Assembly (NCBI GenBank): GCA_021792635.1 | Contig: JAJYUH010000017.1 | Coordinates: 1 to 52,067, forward strand | Source: Natronospirales bacterium | GTDB lineage: Bacteria; Pseudomonadota; Gammaproteobacteria; Natronospirales; REEB76 | Length of the DNA: 52,067 nt | Direction: 5' to 3' | In this document: one piece after another, positions 1 through 11,523 of the stretch | Layout: each line of letters starts with the position of its first letter | How positions within the stretch are numbered: position 1 is the stretch's first letter | Program-made: the position numbers and the translations under genes | The notes under the pieces: model-generated | What the model saw: the letters and a program-made list of their open reading frames with translations, nothing else | Told to the model about the DNA's origin: nothing | Database searches by the model: none

Positions 1-1005
1 GTAACCGGATTGATACGCCCGGTTCTCGGCGAGCAGTACCCAAGCGCGGCGCGCATTCTTGTTGGCCAGCGCCACGGCCACGACATTGCGGTGGCGGCGC
101 TCAAGCAATTGATCGAGCCAAGGCGCCTCGCCACGGGCACGATGCCGGAGCACGGAATGCGCACCCTGGATCAGCAGGGTGCGCAGGTAGCGATCCCCCC
201 GTTTGCTGCTCCCAGAGAGCCGAGCGTGCCCGCCGCTCGAGTGCTGCAGGGGCACGAGCCCTAGCCAGGCCGCAAACTGCCGACCGTTCTTGAATACTTT
301 GGCATCGCCCGCGCTCGCGACCAAGGCCGTGGCACTGAGAAGCCCTACCCCGGGGATGGCCGCAAGGCGCCGGCTGGCTTCGTCGCGACGGTGCCAGGTG
401 CGGATCGCGTGCTCGCTTTGCACTATGCGCTGTTGCAAGTCTTGGCGGTGCTCAAACACAATGGCCAAGCCCTCGCGGGCGACCGGCGGCAAACCGTTCT
501 CAGCCTCCTCCAGGATCCCGGGAAGCTTGGCCAAAACCTCGCGTCTACCCACCTTGAGGGTAATTCCGCACTCGAGGAGCAGCCCCCGCGCCCGGTTGCT
601 CGCCGCCGTGCGGGCCTGCACGAGCCCCGAGCGCGTGCGGTGCAACACCAGCAACGCCTGCTGCTCGGCACTCTTCAACGGCACAAACCGCATGCAGGGA
701 CGGCCCACGGCTTCGCAGATTGCCGCCGCATCGTTCGCATCATTCTTCTCCCCGGTAAGGTAGGGTTTGACAAGCCGCGGGGCCATGAGCCGCACCGTAT
801 GCCCGAAACTCTCAAGCTTGCGCCCCCAGTAGGGTGCAGTCCCGCAGGCCTCCATGCCGATGAGACAGGGCGGGAGCTTGGCGAAAAACTCTGCCAGCTC
901 TGCGCGCTTCAGCGCTTTGCGCACTACCACCTGCCCGTGCGCATCCACGCCATGCACCTGAAAAACCTTCTTCGCCAGATCCAATCCAATCATGCTAACG
1001 TTCAT
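1..1005 (-). CDS. IS110-family transposase (DEDD recombinase), C-terminal end cut by window edge
   Basis: The minus-strand frame is open from ATG at 1005 to the left window edge (335 codons), so only the last few residues should be missing. The N-terminal RuvC-like domain shows the DEDD residues at about D9 (GLDLAKKVF), E52 (IGMEACG), D89 and D92 (EKNDANDAA). The C-terminal Transposase_20 domain shows IPGVG, a candidate nucleophilic serine at about 256-257 (SSGG), and KRGDRYLRTLL. These enzymes move circular intermediates under guidance of an RNA encoded at one element end (family knowledge). The RGDRYLRTLL style suggests the IS1111 branch, but the ends were not determined. It lies 231 bp downstream of rpoS in the same orientation, so it can receive rpoS read-through. 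The family call is firm; the subgroup is tentative. Confidence 0.93.
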   Translation of the reverse strand, partial: MNVSMIGLDLAKKVFQVHGVDAHGQVVVRKALKRAELAEFFAKLPPCLIGMEACGTAPYWGRKLESFGHTVRLMAPRLVKPYLTGEKNDANDAAAICEAVGRPCMRFVPLKSAEQQALLVLHRTRSGLVQARTAASNRARGLLLECGITLKVGRREVLAKLPGILEEAENGLPPVAREGLAIVFEHRQDLQQRIVQSEHAIRTWHRRDEASRRLAAIPGVGLLSATALVASAGDAKVFKNGRQFAAWLGLVPLQHSSGGHARLSGSSKRGDRYLRTLLIQGAHSVLRHRARGEAPWLDQLLERRHRNVVAVALANKNARRAWVLLAENRAYQSGY

Positions 1006-1008
1006 GGT

Positions 1009-1087
1009 GACGCCCTCTCTCATGTGAGGTGGAATCATTCAACTGTCCACTCTGGCACATGACGATGCCGAATTGAGAGGGGGCGTC
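1009..1087 (-). promoter_or_regulatory. Long imperfect hairpin enclosing the transposase ribosome binding site; candidate IS end or guide-RNA element
   Basis: Nested complementary arms are visible: 1009-1020 with 1075-1087 (seven plus four pairs around a two-base bulge), 1021-1026 with 1056-1061 (six pairs), and 1029-1033 with 1046-1050 (five pairs). In the transcript the 3' arm contains the purine-rich AGAGAGGG that should serve as Shine-Dalgarno for the ATG at 1005, so folding would hide it. It may be an anti-read-through device, a subterminal inverted repeat of IS1111 type, or part of an IS110 bridge RNA. The sequence alone does not separate these. Confidence 0.55.
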
Positions 1088-1236
1088 CATATCATCTCGC
1101 GCCAGCGACAAGTATTCCTTGTATGTTCTTTCCGATTTGTTTGCGAAGGAGTTATATTTGTAAAACATCGGTATATTTGCGACTCGTTTTCCCCGGTGTC
1201 ACACGATAATTATGCATACGCCAAAGTGCAGCGTTG

Positions 1237-2256
1237 CTATTCAAACAGCAATTCTTCCGACAGTCCCTCGTCTTCCAGAATCTGCCTCAGCCGCTTGAGA
1301 GCATCCATCTGGATCTGGCGCACGCGCTCGCGGGTGACACCGATCTGGTTGCCCACCTGTTCCAGCGTGCCCTTTTCATGGCCGTTGAGGCCGAAGCGGC
1401 GTTCCACCACTTCGCGCTGCTTTTCGTTCAGGCGCGCCAGCCACTTCTCCACGATTGTCTGCAGGTCCGTATCTTGAAGCAACTGCGCGGGGTCGGCGTT
1501 GTTCTCGTCGGGAATGGCGTCCAGCAGCAGCCGGTCGCCATCCTTGCCGATGGGCGTGTCCACGGAAGCGATCCGTTCGTTGAGGCCCAGGAGCCGCTTC
1601 ACGTCCTCGATGGGTTTTTCCATGAGTTCGGCGATTTCCTCCGGTGTGGGTTCCCGGTCCAGAGACTGGGACAACTTGCGTGCGGCGCGCAGATACAGAT
1701 TGAGTTCCTTGATGACATGGATGGGCAGACGGATGGTACGGGTCTGGTTCATGATGGCCCGTTCGATGGTCTGGCGGATCCACCAGGTGGCATAGGTGGA
1801 AAAGCGGAAGCCGCGCTCCGGATCGAATTTTTCCACCGCGTGGATCAACCCCAGGTTGCCTTCCTCGATGAGATCCAGAAGCGGCAGGCCGCGGTTGATG
1901 TACTTGCGCGCGATTTTCACCACCAGCCGCAGATTGCTTTCGATCATGCGCCGGCGCGAGACTTCATCACCCTTGAGGGCGCGGCGGCCGTAATGGACTT
2001 CTTCCTCGGCGGTGAGCAACGGCGTATAGCCGATTTCGGACATATACATGCGGGTGGCATCGAGTTGTTCGCCCCCGAACTGCGATTCGGGCTCCGCCGG
2101 TTCCGGCGTGAAAACCGCAGCTACCCCGCCGTCCAGCGGGGATTCCTCCGCGTCACCTTCCAGCAGGACGCAGGTATTCGACGGCTCTTCTCCCTCGGGT
2201 TCGGGAAACAGCGCCTCTTCCGGTTTCTGCATGCCGTCGCGATTGAAGCCTGTCAT
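1237..2256 (-). CDS. rpoS: RNA polymerase sigma factor RpoS (sigma-38)
   Basis: This is the stationary-phase and general-stress sigma factor of the sigma-70 family. Counting from ATG 2256 (339 aa): region 1.2 at about 63-97 ([18 protein letters not shown]), region 2 at about 105-174 with the -10 recognition helix ([16 protein letters not shown]), region 3 to about 255, and region 4 with its helix-turn-helix at about 290-325 ([11 protein letters not shown]). ATG 2256 is chosen because AAAGGTG lies just upstream of it; a GTG at 2280 would add eight residues but has no obvious Shine-Dalgarno. The first ~60 residues are acidic and poorly conserved. It follows nlpD by 46-70 bp, the usual arrangement, in which the main rpoS promoter lies inside nlpD. 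No convincing terminator was found before the IS element. Confidence 0.97.
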   Translation of the reverse strand: MTGFNRDGMQKPEEALFPEPEGEEPSNTCVLLEGDAEESPLDGGVAAVFTPEPAEPESQFGGEQLDATRMYMSEIGYTPLLTAEEEVHYGRRALKGDEVSRRRMIESNLRLVVKIARKYINRGLPLLDLIEEGNLGLIHAVEKFDPERGFRFSTYATWWIRQTIERAIMNQTRTIRLPIHVIKELNLYLRAARKLSQSLDREPTPEEIAELMEKPIEDVKRLLGLNERIASVDTPIGKDGDRLLLDAIPDENNADPAQLLQDTDLQTIVEKWLARLNEKQREVVERRFGLNGHEKGTLEQVGNQIGVTRERVRQIQMDALKRLRQILEDEGLSEELLFE

Positions 2257-2326
2257 GACACCTTTGGTTCTCCCCGGCACACGTATGCGGCTAATCTTGC
2301 CAACGGTTTAACCCCGGATGCAAGTG

Positions 2327-3088
2327 TCACCGCCGCGGCAGATAGCTCAGGGGATTCACGGGTTTGCCGTTATAGCGAATCTCGAAATGCAGTTCCGGAT
2401 GCCCGTCGCGCCCGAGTCCCATGCTGGCGATACGCTCCCCGGCTTGCACAATATCACCTTCCCGCACCAGCATCTCCGCATTATCGGCATACGCACTGAG
2501 GAATTGCCCGCTGTTCTTGATAATGATGAGCTTGCCGTAGCCGATGATACCGCTGCCGGTGTATACCACCTTGCCGGCTGCGGCGGCGTAGATGTCCTGA
2601 CCCTGCACGCCACTGATATCAATGCCTTTGGCGAACGGGTTACCCGCGTGATACATGCGGATGATCGCGCCTTGCGCCGGCCATACCCAGCGGATGGAGC
2701 CGGACGGCGGGATAAAATCCGGTATCGGCTCGGATGCGATGGAGGCTGATCCCGCGGCACGCGACGGAGAAGAGGCCGCCGCGGCCGTATGCGCCAGAGC
2801 GGAGGCCGGTTCCGCCAGCACCAGCGTCTGGCTCGGCTTGATGAGGTAACCGGGGCCGATACCGTTCCATGCGGCCAGGTCGTGGTAGTCGAGACCGTAG
2901 CGCCAGGCGATGGAATACAGCGTATCGCCGGGTTTCACCGTGTACTGGTTGGGAATGGGTTCCGCCGCCACGCCTATCTGGGCAGAGGGATAGGCAGCGG
3001 GAGGATTCCAGGTCAGCGCGCCGGCACAACCGGTCAACAGGCCGATGCACAAGGCAGCCGCGCCGAAGCACCGCAGACGGCCGCTCAA
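2327..3088 (-). CDS. nlpD: NlpD: LysM and degenerate LytM lipoprotein, amidase activator
   Basis: Murein hydrolase activator lipoprotein that switches on AmiC-type amidases at the septum (family knowledge). Signal peptide with lipobox LLTGC places the lipidated cysteine at residue 21. A LysM peptidoglycan-binding domain follows at about 47-93 ([17 protein letters not shown]), then an Ala/Ser-rich linker and a LytM/M23 domain at about 130-253. The metal ligands of active M23 enzymes are not preserved: GIDIS lacks the preceding His, YAH is YAD, and the HxH motif reads ELHFEIR. This fits the non-catalytic activator role of NlpD. It overlaps the pcm stop by 4 bp and precedes rpoS. Confidence 0.94.
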   Translation of the reverse strand: MSGRLRCFGAAALCIGLLTGCAGALTWNPPAAYPSAQIGVAAEPIPNQYTVKPGDTLYSIAWRYGLDYHDLAAWNGIGPGYLIKPSQTLVLAEPASALAHTAAAASSPSRAAGSASIASEPIPDFIPPSGSIRWVWPAQGAIIRMYHAGNPFAKGIDISGVQGQDIYAAAAGKVVYTGSGIIGYGKLIIIKNSGQFLSAYADNAEMLVREGDIVQAGERIASMGLGRDGHPELHFEIRYNGKPVNPLSYLPRR

Positions 3089-3750
3089 TCCAAACCTCCA
3101 ACCAGCGGCACAAAGCTGACTCTGTCGAGCACTTCCCGTGTGCAGTGCGCCGCATCGCGGCGCGTGATGAGCAGTAATTCCTGACTGCTCTGCCCACCCA
3201 CGGGAATCACCATACGCCCGCCCACATCCAACTGCTCCAGCAGCGCCGGCGGCACTTCTGCGGGTGCGGCGGTTACCAGAATGCCGTCATAGGGCGCGTG
3301 TTGCGCCCAACCCCAGCCGCCGTCCGCGTGTCGGAAACGCACATTGCGGATCTTGAGCGCGCTCAAGGTCTGACGGGCGCGCTGTTGCAACGACGCCAAA
3401 CGCTCAACGGTGTACACCTGTTTCACCAGAGTAGCGAGGATCAGGGTCTGGTAGCCGCAGCCGGTACCCACTTCCAATACCTTTTCCGGCGCGCCTTCCG
3501 CCAACAGGGCGGCGGTCATGCGCGCAACGATATAAGGCTGGGAAATGGTCTGGCCGAAACCGATGGGCAACGCCGTATCCTCATAGGCGCGGCTGGCGAG
3601 GGCCTCATCCACGAACAGATGACGTGGTGCGGAACGGATGAGATTGAGCACCGCGGCGTCGCGGATACCCTGTTCCCTGAGACGCACCACCAGCCGTTCG
3701 CGGGTGCGCGCGGAAGTCATGCCGATACCGCGCGTACCGGTGACATTCAT
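3085..3750 (-). CDS. pcm: Protein-L-isoaspartate O-methyltransferase
   Basis: Repairs age-damaged proteins by SAM-dependent methylation of L-isoaspartyl residues. The SAM-binding motif [11 protein letters not shown] sits at about residues 92-101, the isoaspartate-specific segment [17 protein letters not shown] just before it, and the C-terminus ends [10 protein letters not shown] as in other Pcm proteins. ATG 3750 overlaps the surE stop as ATGA, the usual coupling, and gives 221 aa; an upstream in-frame start at 3774 would add eight residues. It sits in the conserved surE-pcm-nlpD-rpoS order, with ATGA-type overlaps on both sides. Confidence 0.96.
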   Translation of the reverse strand: MNVTGTRGIGMTSARTRERLVVRLREQGIRDAAVLNLIRSAPRHLFVDEALASRAYEDTALPIGFGQTISQPYIVARMTAALLAEGAPEKVLEVGTGCGYQTLILATLVKQVYTVERLASLQQRARQTLSALKIRNVRFRHADGGWGWAQHAPYDGILVTAAPAEVPPALLEQLDVGGRMVIPVGGQSSQELLLITRRDAAHCTREVLDRVSFVPLVGGLD

Positions 3751-4511
3751 GGCAAGGGCATCCCCTGCAGCCACTGAGACAGGGGATCGAGCGCGGTGTA
3801 ACGCGTGAGATCAATCTGCAGGGGCGTGACCGACACGCAGCCGCGGCGCACCGCGTGGAAATCCGTGCCGGGGCCGGCATCCTGCTCGGCACCCGGCGGA
3901 CCCACCCAGTAGATGGGCCGGCCGCGCGGGTCGGTGGTCTTGGTGACCGGCTCGGAACGGTGCCGATGGCCGAGACGCGTGGCCTCGACTCCCTTCAGTT
4001 CCGTCCACGGCACCGCCGGCACGTTCACGTTGAGAATGGTATCCGCCGGCAGCGGATGGCTGAGCAGCCGCCGCACCAGATCGCAAGTCACACGTGCCGC
4101 CGTGGCATAGTGCCCGGGCGTTTCCGTGACCAACGATACGGCGATGGCGGGAAACCCGAGGAAACGCCCCTCAATGGCGGCCGCCACCGTGCCGGAATAC
4201 AGCACGTCGTCGCCCAGGTTGGCGCCGGCATTGATGCCGGAGACCACCATGTCGGGCTCCTCCTGCAACAGGCCGGTGATGGCCAGATGCACGCAATCCG
4301 TGGGGGTGCCGTCCACACATACTACCCCCGGCTCATCCTGGCGCACCCGCAAGGGCGCATCCAAGGTCAGGGAATGGCTGGTGCCACTGCGGTTGCGGTC
4401 CGGGGCAACAATGGTGACGCCGGCGAAACCGCGCAGCGCTTCGGCCAGGCAGCGCAGGCCTTCGGCACGGCAGCCATCATCATTACTGAGCAGGATTTTC
4501 ACGTAGCGCAT
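3747..4511 (-). CDS. surE: 5'/3'-nucleotidase SurE
   Basis: Metal-dependent nucleoside monophosphate phosphatase linked to stationary-phase survival. Signature blocks are present in order: SNDDG at residues 9-13 (metal-binding aspartates), [13 protein letters not shown] at about 37-49, and [19 protein letters not shown] in the middle. At 254 aa it matches the family. It is divergent from the Smr gene at 4588, leaving only 76 bp for both promoters; a TATACT at 4557-4562 on the plus strand is the only -10-like hexamer I can point to, without a good -35. Confidence 0.96.
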   Translation of the reverse strand: MRYVKILLSNDDGCRAEGLRCLAEALRGFAGVTIVAPDRNRSGTSHSLTLDAPLRVRQDEPGVVCVDGTPTDCVHLAITGLLQEEPDMVVSGINAGANLGDDVLYSGTVAAAIEGRFLGFPAIAVSLVTETPGHYATAARVTCDLVRRLLSHPLPADTILNVNVPAVPWTELKGVEATRLGHRHRSEPVTKTTDPRGRPIYWVGPPGAEQDAGPGTDFHAVRRGCVSVTPLQIDLTRYTALDPLSQWLQGMPLP

Positions 4512-4587
4512 TCCGCCGGCGGAGCAGCGGCATTAGGATACTGTAAAAAGGCACTTGATATACTCACACTGGCGGCCAAGTGAGCAG

Positions 4588-5127
4588 ATGAGCGACCGGT
4601 TCAAACTGAGTGACAGCGAGGCACGGCTGTTCCGCGACGCGGTGGCCGATGCCAGGCCATTGTCGTCCAAACCACTGCGTCGCGGACCCAGACCCAGGCC
4701 GCGCGCCCGCTTCGCGCGAGCCGCCGAGCGGGAAATACTGGAGGAGAGCATCTCGGGCCCGCCGGACCCCGCCGAACCGCTGGTGGGCGAGGGTTTGTAC
4801 TACGCCAAACCCGGCGTGCAACACGCTCTCCTGCGAAAGCTGCGTCGCGGCCATTTCAGTGTCGGCGCGGAACTGGACCTGCACGGCCTGCGCAGCGCGG
4901 ACGCGCGCCTTGTCCTGGCCGAGTTTTTGCGTGATGCACGCGGCCGACGCATCCGCTGCGTATGCATCATCCACGGCAAGGGATATCGTTCCGGCCCGCG
5001 CGGACCCGTGCTCAAACAGAAACTCAACGACTGGTTGCGGCAGCGGGACCAGGTCATCGCCTTCTGCTCGGCACGTCCGGTGGACGGCGGCACGGGCGCA
5101 GTATACGTGTTATTGAACAGCCACTGA
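4588..5127 (+). CDS. Smr-domain protein (MutS2 C-terminal-like, SmrA/SmrB type)
   Basis: 179 aa from ATG 4588. The N-terminal half is basic and low in conservation (RRGPRPRPRARFARAAERE). The C-terminal half (about 95-179) is an Smr domain with the diagnostic ELDLHGL and IIHGKG motifs and a conserved end (NDWLRQRDQVIAFCSA, then GGTGAVYVLL). Smr domains are nucleases; the gammaproteobacterial SmrB type cleaves mRNA at collided ribosomes, while the role of other stand-alone forms is unsettled, so the exact function here is inferred. An in-frame TTG at 4555 would add eleven residues. It is the first gene of a short plus-strand island between two minus-strand runs. Confidence 0.9.
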   Translation: MSDRFKLSDSEARLFRDAVADARPLSSKPLRRGPRPRPRARFARAAEREILEESISGPPDPAEPLVGEGLYYAKPGVQHALLRKLRRGHFSVGAELDLHGLRSADARLVLAEFLRDARGRRIRCVCIIHGKGYRSGPRGPVLKQKLNDWLRQRDQVIAFCSARPVDGGTGAVYVLLNSH

Positions 5128-5160
5128 TTACTCGGATCACATCCTCGGAGGATAGCAAGC

Positions 5161-5340
5161 ATGCACATCACGCTGAATATCAATCTGCTGGTAATCTTCA
5201 CCCTGATCGGCGGCCTGATGGTCCTGTTCTGGCCCAGGCTTCTGGAACGATTCAAGCCGCTGCGCTATGTCATTGGTATCGGCCTGCTGATACTCGGCTT
5301 GATGAGCCTGTTTGGCTTGCACATCTTCATTATCAACTGA
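5161..5340 (+). CDS. Small two-helix membrane protein (59 aa), possible DUF3096-like
   Basis: An ATG at 5161 preceded by GGAGG nine bases upstream opens a 59-codon frame ending in TGA at 5340. The product is almost entirely hydrophobic: helix 1 at about 8-24 (LLVIFTLIGGLMVLFWP), a short charged turn (RLLERFKPLR), then helix 2 at about 36-57 (YVIGIGLLILGLMSLFGLHI). A Pro-Arg-Leu-Leu after the first helix recalls the small DUF3096 membrane family, but this is a memory-based resemblance. It follows the Smr gene by 33 bp in the same direction and converges on the enoyl-CoA isomerase gene with a 10 bp gap. No function can be assigned. Confidence 0.7.
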   Translation: MHITLNINLLVIFTLIGGLMVLFWPRLLERFKPLRYVIGIGLLILGLMSLFGLHIFIIN

Positions 5341-5350
5341 CACTCTGGCA

Positions 5351-6109
5351 TCACCCTTTGCGCGCGGCCAGTTGCGCCACCAGCGCCCGCATGGCCGCCT
5401 GGGTCTCGGCGCTGAACCACACTTGCATAAGCTCCTCATGGCTACGCCCACCAAACTCCGAAAATAGCCCGGCCAAGTCGGTGCGGGCCAGCTTGCGCGT
5501 CGCAGCGACGGCTTGCGGCGGCAGGGACAGCAATTCACGACACCAGTCGAGTGCCGCCGGAATCGTTTCCTCGAGGGCCGACAGAGCATCCACCAGACCG
5601 ATACGCAGAGCTTCGGCGGGAGAGATCAGCAGGCCGTGCATGCACAGGCGTTCCGCCTGATGCGCACCCACCAGCCGTTTAAGGGCGGCGTGAATCACCG
5701 CCGGCACCGGCAAGCCCACACGTACCTCGTTGAGGCCGATCTTGAAGTCTCCCTGGGCGGCGATGCGCGTGTCGCAGAAGATGGCCAGCACCGCTCCACC
5801 CGCGGGACTGTGTCCTGTCAGCGCCGCCGCCACCGGTATCGGCGACAGGGCGATGACACGCAGCAAACTGATGAACTCCCGCCAGAAAGTACTCATGGTG
5901 TTGCCATCGAGTTGCAGCAACTCCGGCACATCCAGGCCGGCGGAAAACATGCCCGGCACACCGGACAGTATGAGCGCGCGGGCGCCGCTTGCGGGCGCCG
6001 TCTCGATGGCCGCATGCAGCGCGTGCACCAGAGCGGGATTGAGGGCGTTGGCCGGCGGTCGTGTCATCCTCAGTTCGAGTACCCCGCCGTGTTCAATCTT
6101 CGTGAGCAT
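5351..6109 (-). CDS. Enoyl-CoA hydratase/isomerase family, ECI1-like delta3-delta2-enoyl-CoA isomerase
   Basis: Crotonase-fold protein of 252 aa. An oxyanion-hole block GHSPAGGAVLAIFCD and the segment IGLNEVRVGLP resemble mitochondrial ECI1, which shifts double bonds of unsaturated fatty acyl-CoAs for beta-oxidation; the Glu in LNEVRVG is the likely acid/base residue. The C-terminus (MQVWFSAETQAAMRALVAQL) also matches that subfamily better than classical hydratases. ATG 6109 has GGGAGAGAG just upstream and overlaps the end of truD by 17 bp, so the two are probably co-transcribed. Substrate specificity is inferred from resemblance. Confidence 0.85.
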   Translation of the reverse strand: MLTKIEHGGVLELRMTRPPANALNPALVHALHAAIETAPASGARALILSGVPGMFSAGLDVPELLQLDGNTMSTFWREFISLLRVIALSPIPVAAALTGHSPAGGAVLAIFCDTRIAAQGDFKIGLNEVRVGLPVPAVIHAALKRLVGAHQAERLCMHGLLISPAEALRIGLVDALSALEETIPAALDWCRELLSLPPQAVAATRKLARTDLAGLFSEFGGRSHEELMQVWFSAETQAAMRALVAQLAARKG

Positions 6110-7247
6110 CACTCTCTCCCACATCCGCAGAGTCGCTATCCACCAGTTCCCGCAGCACCGCCGTGGCATAGGCGCCCGCCGGCAGAAAAAATTCCAGCGC
6201 CAGTACGCGTTCTCCCGGTGACTGCCACCGCAGATCCGTCACGGGCAAGCGCAGCGCACGGCGTGCGGACTCCAGCCCCGCCGCTTCCAGGCCGCGGGCA
6301 AATGCAGCATAGTCGCGTGCCACCCGGGTTTCCAGCATCGCTACATTCCCGGAGACGCGGGTATCGCCTCTGCCCCACAAGGGTCCCGTGGGATGCACAT
6401 CGCCCGCCGCGGAACGCGCTGCCAAGGCAGCGTCCACGCTATCCGCATGAAACACACTGTGGCTACCGTCCAGCATGCATACTTCGCTCGGCAGGATCTT
6501 GTCCCAGGTATTGTCTGCGACACGCTGTGACACCACGGCATTGAAGATGAGGCTGCGGGCCGTGGATAGCAGCAAGCTGCGCAAATTGCGCTTGCGGATG
6601 GACAACTCGCCGCTGAAAAATGCCGCAGCGCGCGCAATGTTGGCGCCGTCGCGGCCAAAGCGCTGCGGACCGAAATAATTGGGCACTCCCCGCTGACGGA
6701 TCTGTGCAAGCCGCGACTCCAGTGCGGCGGCCGGTACCGTCAGGTCGCGCAGCAGCAGGCGGAAACGGTTGCCCCTGAGGGCACCGATGCGCAGCTTGCG
6801 GCGGTGGCGCGCTGCCGCCAGCACGCGGAATTCAGGGTGGGTCTGCGTGGACCAGTCCGGCTCGGGGCGCTTGCCCAGCCACAGGCTGAAATGCTGCACG
6901 GCCACCGCCTGCCGGTCCTTGCGGCCGGCAAAACTCACATCGCGGGGCGGTATGCCCGCCATGCGCGCGAGTTCCTTCGCCACCCACTGGGTGTTGGCAC
7001 CGCGCTTCTCCACGCGCACCAGTACATGCTCGCCGTCGCCTTGCGTCTCGAAGCCGAGCACTTCCTCCACACGAAAATCCTCGGGCGTGGTACGCAGGCG
7101 GGCACGGCCCGGAACGGCGCCGTGCGCGCGGACCCATTGAAATTGGCCCTGCTCAGCATGCGTCCCGCCAGCGTCAAATACTGCTTGGGGATGGCACCCC
7201 CCATGCGCATCCCCACGCCGGCGGCCGGAATCACCGCCCAGAATCAC
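6093..7247 (-). CDS. truD: tRNA pseudouridine(13) synthase TruD with an aberrant N-terminus
   Basis: Makes pseudouridine 13 in tRNA-Glu. The catalytic Asp lies in [11 protein letters not shown] at about residue 111; other TruD landmarks are TPEDFRVEE (54-62), RHKRKLR-like [28 protein letters not shown] and the C-terminal [15 protein letters not shown]. TruD proteins usually begin shortly before the AHG..G.ARLR block found here at about 41-51. The ~38 residues before it read through the ispD relic in another frame, and the only canonical start in this frame is GTG 7247, which has no good Shine-Dalgarno. The catalytic body looks intact; the N-terminus is probably new. It follows ftsB, where ispD-ispF normally intervene. 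Confidence 0.92.
   Translation of the reverse strand: MILGGDSGRRRGDAHGGCHPQAVFDAGGTHAEQGQFQWVRAHGAVPGRARLRTTPEDFRVEEVLGFETQGDGEHVLVRVEKRGANTQWVAKELARMAGIPPRDVSFAGRKDRQAVAVQHFSLWLGKRPEPDWSTQTHPEFRVLAAARHRRKLRIGALRGNRFRLLLRDLTVPAAALESRLAQIRQRGVPNYFGPQRFGRDGANIARAAAFFSGELSIRKRNLRSLLLSTARSLIFNAVVSQRVADNTWDKILPSEVCMLDGSHSVFHADSVDAALAARSAAGDVHPTGPLWGRGDTRVSGNVAMLETRVARDYAAFARGLEAAGLESARRALRLPVTDLRWQSPGERVLALEFFLPAGAYATAVLRELVDSDSADVGESDAHED
7151..7243 (-). pseudogene. ispD: ispD relic: about 30 N-terminal codons only
   Basis: Reading the minus strand from 7243 gives [16 protein letters not shown] followed by [12 protein letters not shown], the unmistakable N-terminal nucleotide-binding signature of 4-diphosphocytidyl-2-C-methyl-D-erythritol synthase. 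After LAGR homology stops and within a few codons the DNA becomes truD in another frame. The relic has no start: a TGA lies immediately upstream in the same frame, and the nearest ATG (at about 7262) is one base out of frame. The remaining ~200 codons of ispD and all of ispF, which normally sit between ftsB and truD, are absent. This is a deletion scar. Confidence 0.88.
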
Positions 7248-7266
7248 GGTTCAGGACTGCATAGGC

Positions 7267-7581
7267 TCAGTGGCGGGGCGGCGGCGGTTCCCGCACGATC
7301 TGATAGAAAGTTTCGCCCTTCTTGATCATGCCGAGATCGGTGCGTGCCTGTTCCTCGATAGCCGCGTGACCCTGCTTGAGGTCCTGCACTTGTGCGGTCA
7401 ATATCTGATTGCGTTTCATGAGCTCGACATTCTCCGCTCGCTGTGCACTGACCTGCCGCCGCAGTTTCCAGGCACCACGCAGGTTGCCCTCCCCGAACCA
7501 CAACTGGTACTGAAACAGCAGCAGCAGCAACAGCAGCAGCAACGGCAGCAGAAATTTCAATTGTAGCCTGCGCGACAGCAC
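7267..7581 (-). CDS. ftsB: Cell division protein FtsB
   Basis: Bitopic divisome protein that joins FtsL and FtsQ to regulate septal peptidoglycan synthesis. 104 aa from GTG 7581: a short basic N-terminus, one membrane helix at about 9-24 made almost wholly of leucine, the family motif QYQLWFGEGNLR just after it, a coiled coil (about 35-80: RRQVSAQRAENVELMKRN), and the C-terminal AIEEQARTDLGMIKKGETFYQIV. The GTG follows the eno stop by one base with GGAAG at good spacing, so translation is probably coupled to eno. The membrane helix is encoded by a CTG-rich trinucleotide tract. Confidence 0.93.
   Translation of the reverse strand: MLSRRLQLKFLLPLLLLLLLLLFQYQLWFGEGNLRGAWKLRRQVSAQRAENVELMKRNQILTAQVQDLKQGHAAIEEQARTDLGMIKKGETFYQIVREPPPPRH
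7516..7551. repeat. CAG/CTG trinucleotide tract inside ftsB
   Basis: Near-perfect CAG triplets, interrupted by CAA and one CGG, run across the leucine-only part of the FtsB membrane helix (CTG/TTG on the coding strand). Slippage by whole triplets would change helix length without shifting the frame. Confidence 0.8.
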
Positions 7582-7582
7582 G

Positions 7583-8878
<1,296 letters not shown>

Positions 8879-8925
8879 TTACAGGTCCTGATTTCTTTGC
8901 TCGCCGTTACCAGAATGAAAGCACT

Positions 8926-11462
<2,537 letters not shown>

Positions 11463-11523
11463 CTAACAGAATCAGGGGATTGAAAAAAGCCAAATCACCT
11501 GCGCCTTGCGCCATGGCAGCCTT

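Noticed and set aside
1140..1236. Rho-independent terminator after rpoS
   Set aside because: No GC-rich stem followed by a T-run was found between rpoS and the IS leader on the minus strand.
1234..2499. Plus-strand frame of 421 codons opposite rpoS
   Set aside because: Antisense shadow of a highly conserved gene; composition and lack of domain argue against coding.
4512..4587. Full sigma-70 promoter between surE and the Smr gene
   Set aside because: A TATACT exists at 4557-4562 but no acceptable -35 lies at 16-18 bp on either strand.
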